From Citrobacter enshiensis (lineage in GTDB: Bacteria > Pseudomonadota > Gammaproteobacteria > Enterobacterales > Enterobacteriaceae): a stretch of 64,000 nt of DNA. Positions 56,879 through 64,000 of the stretch are shown piece by piece (the first letter of the stretch is position 1; each line of letters starts with the position of its first letter). Location: the NCBI RefSeq assembly GCF_029338175.1, contig NZ_CP119862.1, positions 4,248,839 to 4,312,838 of the forward strand, read 5' to 3'. The notes beneath the pieces were generated by a model that ran no database searches, was not told the DNA's origin, and saw nothing but the letters and a program-made list of their open reading frames with translations. Position numbers and translations under genes: made by a program.

Positions 56879-58381
56879 TTAGGCCGCAATGGCGTTCATG
56901 ATCGCCGGTACGGACAGTTCCGCCAGCGGGATCTCCGCCACGTGTTTGCGATCGCGCATGATAATCACGCGATCCGCATACCCCACCAGCTCTTCCAGTT
57001 CGGACGAAATCACCAACAACGCCAGACCGTCTGCGCACAGCGTTTCGATCAAGCGGATGATCTCCGCATGGGCGCCAACGTCGATACCGCGCGTGGGTTC
57101 ATCGAGGATCAGGAACTGCGGTTTGGTCAGTAACCAGCGTGACAACAGCACTTTTTGCTGATTGCCGCCGGAAAGAAATTCAATCGGCTGATCGGCGCTC
57201 GGGGTGCGAATACCCAGTTGGCGAATAAAGCGTTCAGCAATGTCATTTTGCTCTTTGCGGGGAATCGGCCGTAACCAGCCACGCTGCGCCTGTAACGCCA
57301 GAATAATATTTTCCCGTACGCTGGCGGCGGCAATAATGCCATCCGTTTTCCTGTCTTCCGGGCAAAAGCCGATCCCCAGACACGATGCCTGGTGCGGCGA
57401 GCGTAGTGTTTGCAGTTTGCCTTTGAACATCGCGCTGCCGCTGTCTGCGGGTTTAATCCCGAAGATCACCTCTGCGGTTTCCGTACGCCCTGATCCTAAA
57501 AGCCCCGCCAGTCCGACGATCTCCCCTGGGCGAACTTCCAGATCAAAGGGTGAGATGGTCCCTTTTTTGCCATAGTTTTTGAATGCCGCCACCGGTTTGT
57601 CACTCAACAGGGTTCTTCCTGCACGCTGCAAGGCATGGGTATCTAACTCACGCCCCAGCATCATTTTCACCAGTTCGATCTGCGGGAGTTCGCGCGTTTC
57701 ACGACAGCCGACAAAGCTGCCATTGCGCAGTACGGTGATCCGATCGCTGACCTGATACACCTGATCGAGAAAATGCGTCACGAAAATCAGGCTGACGCCG
57801 CGATCGCGCAGATGGCGCATCAGCCCAAACAGCATGTCGACTTCCTGGGTATCCAGACTGGCGGTCGGTTCGTCGAGGATCAGCACCTTCGCGGAAAGAT
57901 CGATGGCCCGACAAATCGCCACGATTTGCTGCATCGCCACTGAAAATCGGTTGAGCGGCTCGCGAACATCAAGGGAAAATCCGTAAGAGGCCATCAGCTC
58001 GGTGGCGCGCCTTTCCATCTCTTTGCGCCGCAGCAGGCCAAAACGACGAGGCTCACGCCCGATGAACAGGTTATCCGCCACCGACATATTCGGCAGCAGA
58101 TTCACTTCCTGATAGACCGTACCGATACCCAACTGTTGAGCATGGGCCGTATTTTTAGGCGAGATCGTCTGACCTTCCAGCCAGATAGTGCCGCGTTCTG
58201 CATGGTACACACCGGTCAATGCCTTGATCAGCGTCGATTTTCCCGCGCCGTTTTCCCCCAGCAGCGCCATAATTTCGCCACGACGCAGACTAAAATCGAC
58301 ATTATCCAGCGCTTTGACGCCGGGAAAAAATTTGCTTAATCCTTCGGTTCGGAGGATTTCCTGATGTTGGTCGATGGTCAT
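56879..58381 (-). CDS. ytfR: Galactofuranose ABC ATPase YtfR
   Basis: A double-domain ATPase of 500 aa that powers the importer. The first domain has Walker A GENGAGKST near 42-50 and Walker B LILDEPTASLD near 165-175. The second has a diverged Walker A (GLLGSGRTE) and a signature FLSGGNQQK, then LILDEPTRGID. It sits between ytfQ and ytfT, separated from ytfQ by a BIME. Confidence 0.95.
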   Translation of the reverse strand: MTIDQHQEILRTEGLSKFFPGVKALDNVDFSLRRGEIMALLGENGAGKSTLIKALTGVYHAERGTIWLEGQTISPKNTAHAQQLGIGTVYQEVNLLPNMSVADNLFIGREPRRFGLLRRKEMERRATELMASYGFSLDVREPLNRFSVAMQQIVAICRAIDLSAKVLILDEPTASLDTQEVDMLFGLMRHLRDRGVSLIFVTHFLDQVYQVSDRITVLRNGSFVGCRETRELPQIELVKMMLGRELDTHALQRAGRTLLSDKPVAAFKNYGKKGTISPFDLEVRPGEIVGLAGLLGSGRTETAEVIFGIKPADSGSAMFKGKLQTLRSPHQASCLGIGFCPEDRKTDGIIAAASVRENIILALQAQRGWLRPIPRKEQNDIAERFIRQLGIRTPSADQPIEFLSGGNQQKVLLSRWLLTKPQFLILDEPTRGIDVGAHAEIIRLIETLCADGLALLVISSELEELVGYADRVIIMRDRKHVAEIPLAELSVPAIMNAIAA

Positions 58382-58398
58382 GGTTCCTCCTGCATCAC

Positions 58399-58472
58399 GC
58401 CGAATGATGCTACGCTTACCCGGCCTACAGCACGCTCTTTTGTAGGCCGGATAAGCGCAGCGCCACCCGGCA
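58399..58472. repeat. BIME between ytfQ and ytfR
   Basis: Two inverted REP elements (58399-58429 and 58441-58472). They lie after the binding-protein gene, where REP stems often protect the more abundant upstream mRNA. Confidence 0.85.
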
Positions 58473-58492
58473 TTTTTCCTGGCTGAGAGGCC

Positions 58493-59449
58493 TTAGTAGC
58501 CCATCTTTTTCTTCTTCTCTAACTCTTCTTTGGCTGTATCTGGCAGGTAGAGGACCGATTTGGTCAGGGTCAGCTTCTCAGGCATGGTGCCGTCTTTTTT
58601 ATATTTCTCCAGCGCGTCAAAAGCGGGCCCCGCCATGTTCGGCGTCAGCTCAACGCTGGCGTTCGCTTCTCCGTCCATCATCGCTTTAAAGATATCCGGA
58701 ACCCCGTCGATAGACCCGGTAAGAATGTCTTTACCTGGCTTCAGACCCGCTTCTTTAATCGCCTGAATCGCGCCGATCACCATGTCATCGTTGTGGGCGT
58801 ACACCATGCAGATGTTTTTGCCGTTGTTTTCCGCCTTGATAAAGCTTTCCATCACCTCTTTACCTTTACTGCGGGTAAAGTCGCCAGACTGCGAGCGAAT
58901 GATTTTGATGTTTGGCGCTTTGGCGATGGCTTCCGCAAACCCTTTCTTACGGTCTATCGCCACGCTGGCGCCGACCGTCCCCTGCAGTTCCACCACATTA
59001 CACGGCTTACCGTTCACCTCTTTAATCAGCCAGTCGCCAATCAGTTGCCCTTCCAGTACGTTGTTGGCGGTAACGGTGGTCATATAGAGAGATTTGTCTT
59101 TGACATCAATGGAACGATCGAGCAAAAACACGGGGATCCCGGCATCTTTGACTTCTTTCAACACCGGTTCCCAACCCGTTGCCACCACCGGCGCGATGAA
59201 AATAGCATCCACGCCCTGGGCCACAAATGAACGCACCGCTTTAATTTGGTTTTCCTGTTTTTGCTGACCGTCGGCGATTTTTAACGTAACGCCGCGTTTC
59301 TGAGCTTCACTCTTCGCCACGTTTGTTTCAGCGGCGCGCCAGCCCGACTCAGAGCCGACCTGCGAAAATCCTACGGTTAAAGGGGCTGCCATCGCCATAG
59401 ACGACATAGCTGCCGAAACTGCGGTAACTAAAAGTAAGCGCTTCCACAT
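58493..59449 (-). CDS. ytfQ: Galactofuranose-binding protein YtfQ
   Basis: The periplasmic binding protein of the importer. The start at 59449 (MWKRLLLVTAVSAAM) has a GAGGACG site and gives 318 aa, as in E. coli. The signal peptide ends MAMA before APLTVGFSQVG. The fold is that of LacI/ribose-binding proteins. It is first in the operon and is preceded by a 308-bp control region shared with ppa. Confidence 0.95.
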   Translation of the reverse strand: MWKRLLLVTAVSAAMSSMAMAAPLTVGFSQVGSESGWRAAETNVAKSEAQKRGVTLKIADGQQKQENQIKAVRSFVAQGVDAIFIAPVVATGWEPVLKEVKDAGIPVFLLDRSIDVKDKSLYMTTVTANNVLEGQLIGDWLIKEVNGKPCNVVELQGTVGASVAIDRKKGFAEAIAKAPNIKIIRSQSGDFTRSKGKEVMESFIKAENNGKNICMVYAHNDDMVIGAIQAIKEAGLKPGKDILTGSIDGVPDIFKAMMDGEANASVELTPNMAGPAFDALEKYKKDGTMPEKLTLTKSVLYLPDTAKEELEKKKKMGY

Positions 59450-59519
59450 AAGTGCGTCCTCGTCGGGTGAGTTATCGTTGATTAACAAACAGTCGCGGAA
59501 AAACTATAGACAATGGAAC

Positions 59520-59540
59520 ATGTAACGAATTGCGTTACAT
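59520..59540. promoter_or_regulatory. Perfect 7-bp inverted repeat upstream of ytfQ
   Basis: ATGTAAC-GAATTGC-GTTACAT is a 21-bp perfect dyad, 71 bp before ytfQ. It looks like an operator; the binding protein is unknown. Confidence 0.5.
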
Positions 59541-59578
59541 CACACTTCAAAAAAGTAAATAAAACGTTAATCACAAGT

Positions 59579-59594
59579 TTGTAATCGCTTCCAT
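59579..59594 (-). promoter_or_regulatory. GalR/GalS-type operator candidate
   Basis: TTGTAATCGCTTCCAT matches the gal operator GTGTAAnCGnTTnCAC apart from the two end bases. It fits galactose-linked control of ytfQRT-yjfF. Confidence 0.6.
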
Positions 59595-59711
59595 TTGCTT
59601 ATGAAAAATGCAGCTGTTGTTATGGATTTTTCTGTCATGTAAACGCGCTGAAAACAGCGAAGGACCATGGAGGAATACGAAAACAAGCGAAGACTTTCGC
59701 CACGAGTTGGC

Positions 59712-59717
59712 TATAAT
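59712..59717 (+). promoter_or_regulatory. -10 box of ppa
   Basis: A perfect TATAAT about 41 bp before the ppa ATG. The -35 region is weak. Confidence 0.55.
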
Positions 59718-59757
59718 ACTTGCCACTTGTTTGCCATACATTTTAAAGGAAACAGAC

Positions 59758-60288
59758 ATGAGCTTACTCAACGTCCCAGCGGGTAAAGACCTGCCTGAAG
59801 ATATCTACGTTGTTATCGAGATCCCGGCAAATGCCGATCCGATCAAATACGAAATTGACAAAGAGAGCGGCGCACTGTTCGTTGACCGTTTCATGTCTAC
59901 CGCGATGTTCTATCCGTGCAACTACGGTTACATCAACCACACCCTGTCCCTGGACGGTGATCCGGTAGACGTTCTGGTCCCGACGCCGTACCCGCTGCAG
60001 CCGGGTTCTGTCATTCGTTGCCGTCCGGTTGGCGTACTGAAAATGACCGACGAAGCCGGTGAAGATGCGAAACTGGTTGCGGTACCGCACACCAAACTGA
60101 GCAAAGAATACGATCACATCAAAGATGTGAACGATCTGCCGGAACTGCTGAAAGCCCAAATCACTCACTTCTTCGAGCACTACAAAGACCTCGAAAAAGG
60201 CAAGTGGGTTAAAGTTGACGGCTGGGACAACGCAGAAGCAGCGAAAGCTGAAATCGTTGCGTCCTTCGAGCGCGCTGCGAAGAAGTAA
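59758..60288 (+). CDS. ppa: Inorganic pyrophosphatase
   Basis: Ppa hydrolyses pyrophosphate and drives biosynthetic reactions. The start at 59758 ([13 protein letters not shown]) gives 176 aa. The metal-binding signature DGDPVDVLV is near 66-74, with further acids in the KDVNDLPE region. The codon use is that of a highly expressed gene, and a strong terminator follows. Confidence 0.97.
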   Translation: MSLLNVPAGKDLPEDIYVVIEIPANADPIKYEIDKESGALFVDRFMSTAMFYPCNYGYINHTLSLDGDPVDVLVPTPYPLQPGSVIRCRPVGVLKMTDEAGEDAKLVAVPHTKLSKEYDHIKDVNDLPELLKAQITHFFEHYKDLEKGKWVKVDGWDNAEAAKAEIVASFERAAKK

Positions 60289-60304
60289 TTCTTACCGCGA
60301 ATTA

Positions 60305-60335
60305 AAAAACACTGCTTCGGCGGTGTTTTTTTTAT
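60305..60335 (+). terminator. ppa terminator
   Basis: AAAACACTGC-TTCG-GCGGTGTTTT with a UUCG-type loop and eight T residues. The symmetric A-tract means it can work in both directions. Confidence 0.85.
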
Positions 60336-60391
60336 GCATGCAGAAGCAGTTCGCGTAAAAAACAACGCCACCCGAAGGTGGCGTGTTCATC

Positions 60392-60736
60392 TTAGTACTG
60401 GTCTTTATCTAACCAGTTGCCGCTTTCAATCAACGTTAAACCGTCAACCGAACGTTGGTACACATACATCCATGCACTCCCGTACGGCGTCTGGATCAAC
60501 TGACGTGCGTATTCACCGCCCCTGGTGCGCAAGGCATCAAGCTCGGCCAGCGTAGCATTATCAATACGATAAACTTCACCGTGTACCGTCCCGCTTCCCG
60601 GAACTGCGCCTGGATAGTGGCCCAGGCTATACAACTGGTAATTATCGATACTGTAGTTGCCCAGCAACTGGGCGTTGGTCATCCAGTGGCTGTTGCCCTG
60701 TTTGCGTCGTAAACTGCCGTAGACAAATATTCGCAT
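60392..60736 (-). CDS. ytfP: Gamma-glutamylcyclotransferase-fold protein YtfP
   Basis: A 114-aa BtrG/GGCT-fold protein. It starts MRIFVYGSLRRKQGN, with the YGSL substrate loop at about 6-9, and a Glu in the LAELDALR stretch near 65 is the likely catalytic acid of the family. Its start is two bases past the tamB stop, so it is probably cotranslated. The substrate is unknown. Confidence 0.9.
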   Translation of the reverse strand: MRIFVYGSLRRKQGNSHWMTNAQLLGNYSIDNYQLYSLGHYPGAVPGSGTVHGEVYRIDNATLAELDALRTRGGEYARQLIQTPYGSAWMYVYQRSVDGLTLIESGNWLDKDQY

Positions 60737-60738
60737 TG

Positions 60739-63700
60739 CTAAAACTCGAACTGATAGAGCAAATCCAGTGCCTGATCTACGCCAGACACCGCTTCCAGAT
60801 ATAGCTTGGGCATCAGACGATAACGTAGCGTGAGTGTCGCTAAAGAGTCAAATATACCCACACCATATTTCACCTGTAGACCTGGCAGTACATACCCGCT
60901 GACCACCACCTGGGATGAGTCGCCTACCCCTTGCGTGTCCAGTGCCAGATTGCTTACGCCAAACGTCTCCCCGATTTTACCCACAACCTGACCACTTTGT
61001 GCAACCCCCAGACCAATAAGCATCGATGTCATCGCCGCACTGTCACTTTGATCGCTGTCCAGCCCCTGGCCGCGCAACAGATAAGAGAGCGCTTGCTGTT
61101 GGGACATCGCCGGATCAGAGAAGATCTCCGCCTTCGGTTCATCGGCCGTTCCGGTAACACGCACACCGGCGATCACATCGTTTTCAGTGGCTTCCGGATT
61201 ACGAATGGCTTCGATGTTAAGCAACGGCTGATCCGGAGGACCCGAGAACAACAGCTCGCCTTTACGCACAATTAAATCCTGACCATAGGCATGGAAGCGA
61301 CCTTCCGGAATGTTGATCTGCCCGTTCAGCCCCAGACCTTGCTTGTCCTGCGCGACTTTCAGATCGCCAGTCAGACGCGCTTTCAGCCCAAACGCACTCA
61401 TACGAACGTTATTACCGACATGGATAGTCAGGTTGCTGTTGATCGGAATTGCGGTGCTCTGCGGCTTCTCTGGCTGCAGGTTATTGTTGAGCATCACCTC
61501 ATCGCTGGAGACGCCGACCGCACTTTCCGGCAGATCATGCACGACAATACGCGCCCACGGCACATCCACCCGACCATCGAGGGTGAACAAACTCGGCGTC
61601 GCCTCAAATACCACATCCGGCGAGACATCGAGGCGCACCATCGGCGGTACGGTGATCCGCACCCGGCTGCCTTTCGCCGCGACACGCGCACGCCAGTTGT
61701 CGATCTGACTCCAGTCCGCATCGCCGCTCAGGTTAATTTGCCCCTGGTGGGTACTCACCACCCCGGCGAGCGTGGAACGCGTGCCGTTGAAGTTCATCGA
61801 AAGCTGGCTCGGCTGCATATCAAACGGCATAAAGTTGCCGTCGACATCCAGACCACTGAGCTGCAATCGACCAAACATCTGCGGGCTTTGTACATCACCA
61901 CCTAACCGTAGGTTGGCATTCAACATTCCCGCCGCTTTCTCACCCCGCGAGAAAATGGGGTTCACCATCGCCAGGTTGAAATTGCGAATATTGACGTTGC
62001 CGCCAAGATTGCGTCGGCCCTGCGGATCAGTCACCTGCAGTTGCCCGTCTAACTGACCGTTATTGGTCAGGCGAATCAACCAGCCCAGTTCCGCGCGGTT
62101 GTTGTGGAGATCGGCAGTCAGGTTCAGCGTTTCAAACGCGACCGGTAGCGGCGCGTCGTTGACGGTCTGCGTCACCTTCACATTACGGCCACTGAGCGTA
62201 ATCTGCCCCTGCGGTAACCCTTCTTTGGTGGTGTCCCAGGCCACGTCGGCCTTGCCGCTAAATACGCCGCTGGCCTGCGTGGTCTCCGGCATAAACGGTT
62301 TCAGCATCGCGAGGTCAAAACGGTTAAGATTGACCACCGCCCGCCCTTCTGCACCCGCATCAATGGTTTGCGGTACGCACAGTTCGGCATCCGGGTTCGT
62401 CCAGCAGTGCGGCCCAATACTGATCTTCTGTTCCTGATTACGATAGTCCAGCGCGATGGCGCGGTTCAGAGACCACGGGCCAACCGGCGTCTGAAAGCGC
62501 GTATTACTGAGGGTGCCTTTCCAGCGTTCTTCCTTACGGTCGAAACTTCCCGCCAAATCAAGCTGCCCTGAGACCGGCTCACCCTGAATCCGCAGTTGCA
62601 GTTCATGTTGCTTTTCACTGCCTTTGGCATTCAGCGTCACAAGATTGATATTGACGTCAGGCTGCACGATTCGCTCAACGCGAACATTGAGGTTTCCGGC
62701 AATCTGGTCGCTGGATTTGACGTCGCCTTCCACACGGACCTGCGCCACCGAAAGTTCCTGCCAGCGCAGACCGCGTGCCGTGATATCCGCCAGCAGTTGC
62801 GGCGCGTCAACCGTACCGCGTACTTTTACCAACCCCTTCGCAGTCCCGCCCAATCCCGGCAGCGCATTGTCGAGCCCTGGCGCGTCGATGGCGGCGTCAA
62901 GATTGAGATCTTTTACCCCCAGCTCGCCTTTCACATCCGCACTGTTTGGCCCCAGTTCCAGATGCAGCCCCGGAATAATCCACTGCAGGTAGCTGTTCCC
63001 CTTCAGTGAACCGTTCACGTTAAGTTTGTTCTGCTTCACGTTGCCGGTCAGTTTGAGCTCTGGCACTTCCATCTGCCAGGTTCCGCCGTACAGGCTCCCC
63101 CGGGTTTTAATCAACCCATTGATCTTCGAAGGCCAGTCGGGGATCTCTTTTGCCGTATTGATGCCATCAAATGTCAGTTCACCGCGCCAGCTGATCGCCT
63201 TCTGCCAGTCGAGCAGCGCCTTCAGTTCGGTTTTACCGTCCAGCGCCGCAACGGTAAGTTTATCGAGATTGATCTGCTGCTCGTTGCCTTTTGCGTCCAG
63301 GGTAATGGTGGCCGGAGGAAGATCCTGCCCCTTCACCGCCGTACGCATCGACAACGTATAGTCGGTCATCTTGCCGGTGAGCTTGAGTTTAAGATCGTCG
63401 GCCTGAAACTGTTTGTCGCCGGTAAACGGCCAGGAGAGTTGCTGGCTAACGATCTCCAGATTCAGCGGTAATCCCGCTTCCCCCAGACGCGTCTGGCCAC
63501 GCAGAACCATATCGACCGGACCAGAAAGATTAACGCCAAGCTCCAGTTGCTCGCGCAGCGCGCCGCCCACTTTCAGCTTCACCTTTTCGCCTTTGAGCGG
63601 GTCGATATTCAGCGTGCTGTTAAGGGTGAAGTCTACCGGCCAGGTGTCGCTGAGTTGCGCGCTGCCAGTGGCATTGACGCTCCCCTGGCTGGAGTCTATA

Positions 63701-64000
63701 TCCAGCGCATCCAGCTTCATGTTGCCATCGATACTGCTCACTTTCAGCAGCAGAGTGTGTACCGTCAGATCGGTATCACCGGTAATACGCAACTGCTCGC
63801 CGCGAAATTCTTCAATGTTAAGATTGAGCGGCAAATGCACATCGGTCATTTCCGGCAGCACCGGTCTGGAGAACAGATCTTTCAGCGTCTCGCCCAGCGG
63901 TTTTTCATTGGGCTGCGGGTTTTGGATCTTCGGCTCAACCACCTCTTCCTTCGCGACTTCCACCACCTTTGGCAAGGCGATGAGCAGCCCCTGAAGCGAT
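60739..64000 (-). CDS. tamB: TamB, C-terminal part (N-terminus beyond the edge)
   Basis: TamB spans the periplasm as a long beta-rich groove that carries phospholipids to the outer membrane and works with the outer-membrane protein TamA. About 1086 codons are visible; the E. coli protein has about 1259, so the N-terminal signal anchor lies outside the window. The frame stays open to the edge, and [15 protein letters not shown] just inside it matches the family. The body is made of repeating beta-strand segments with alternating hydrophobic residues. The C-terminal DUF490 domain ends in YQFEF. ytfP follows. Confidence 0.95.
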   Translation of the reverse strand, partial: SLQGLLIALPKVVEVAKEEVVEPKIQNPQPNEKPLGETLKDLFSRPVLPEMTDVHLPLNLNIEEFRGEQLRITGDTDLTVHTLLLKVSSIDGNMKLDALDIDSSQGSVNATGSAQLSDTWPVDFTLNSTLNIDPLKGEKVKLKVGGALREQLELGVNLSGPVDMVLRGQTRLGEAGLPLNLEIVSQQLSWPFTGDKQFQADDLKLKLTGKMTDYTLSMRTAVKGQDLPPATITLDAKGNEQQINLDKLTVAALDGKTELKALLDWQKAISWRGELTFDGINTAKEIPDWPSKINGLIKTRGSLYGGTWQMEVPELKLTGNVKQNKLNVNGSLKGNSYLQWIIPGLHLELGPNSADVKGELGVKDLNLDAAIDAPGLDNALPGLGGTAKGLVKVRGTVDAPQLLADITARGLRWQELSVAQVRVEGDVKSSDQIAGNLNVRVERIVQPDVNINLVTLNAKGSEKQHELQLRIQGEPVSGQLDLAGSFDRKEERWKGTLSNTRFQTPVGPWSLNRAIALDYRNQEQKISIGPHCWTNPDAELCVPQTIDAGAEGRAVVNLNRFDLAMLKPFMPETTQASGVFSGKADVAWDTTKEGLPQGQITLSGRNVKVTQTVNDAPLPVAFETLNLTADLHNNRAELGWLIRLTNNGQLDGQLQVTDPQGRRNLGGNVNIRNFNLAMVNPIFSRGEKAAGMLNANLRLGGDVQSPQMFGRLQLSGLDVDGNFMPFDMQPSQLSMNFNGTRSTLAGVVSTHQGQINLSGDADWSQIDNWRARVAAKGSRVRITVPPMVRLDVSPDVVFEATPSLFTLDGRVDVPWARIVVHDLPESAVGVSSDEVMLNNNLQPEKPQSTAIPINSNLTIHVGNNVRMSAFGLKARLTGDLKVAQDKQGLGLNGQINIPEGRFHAYGQDLIVRKGELLFSGPPDQPLLNIEAIRNPEATENDVIAGVRVTGTADEPKAEIFSDPAMSQQQALSYLLRGQGLDSDQSDSAAMTSMLIGLGVAQSGQVVGKIGETFGVSNLALDTQGVGDSSQVVVSGYVLPGLQVKYGVGIFDSLATLTLRYRLMPKLYLEAVSGVDQALDLLYQFEF

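Noticed and set aside
59608-59757. Long N-terminal extension of ppa
   Set aside because: It covers the ppa promoter; the 176-aa form from 59758 matches the family exactly.

Overview
This window looks like the chromosome of an enterobacterium close to Citrobacter or Salmonella. The gene order is the E. coli K-12 'leuX to tamB' stretch, and the proteins are close to the E. coli ones. It also carries miaE, which K-12 lacks, an amidohydrolase next to mpl, and several accessory insertions. Citrobacter is my best guess; the genus is inferred, not proven.

Region by region. (1) 1-2540: the leuX end of an integrated island, with a P4-type integrase, a small unknown gene and the start of a YaaA/DUF6884-like gene that runs off the left edge. 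(2) 2768-10392: ahr, then the L-idonate/gluconate set idnK-idnDOTR, then the ATPase gene yjgR. (3) 10435-20930: the LPS export pair lptFG, then pepA, holC, valS, yjgM, miaE, rraB and argI. (4) 21093-25534: an orphan ascorbate-type PTS EIIC, tabA, the attenuated pyrLBI operon and ridA. (5) 25605-32903: the PhoP- and leader-controlled magnesium ATPase mgtA, and trehalose genes treRBC. (6) 32904-39983: an accessory block with two inverted copies of a structured element, a five-gene membrane operon (AI-2E permease, NodT, HlyD, DUF2955, ion channel) and a broken transposase gene. (7) 39984-42710: the anaerobic ribonucleotide reductase nrdDG. (8) 42862-45064: a SnoaL-like/LysR pair and a decayed toxin-antitoxin pair. 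(9) 45109-54198: cybC, pmbA, yjgA, an accessory trio (acetyltransferase, APC permease, amidohydrolase), mpl and fbp. (10) 54237-64000: a DUF2569 membrane protein, the galactofuranose ABC operon ytfQRT-yjfF, ppa, ytfP and the C-terminal part of tamB.

Regulation that can be read directly includes: CRP and GntR-type sites between idnK and idnD, two ARG boxes before argI, the pyrL attenuator, a PhoP box plus the mgtL peptide before mgtA, a palindromic operator before treB, FNR, NrdR-like and DnaA boxes before nrdD, and a GalR-type site before ytfQ. REP/BIME repeats lie in many intergenic gaps.

The most unusual item is 32926-33639. It has 13-bp terminal inverted repeats and two diverged inverted copies of one element, in which several hairpin stems differ in sequence but keep their pairing. 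That pattern points to selection for an RNA or DNA fold. I cannot match it to a known family with certainty.
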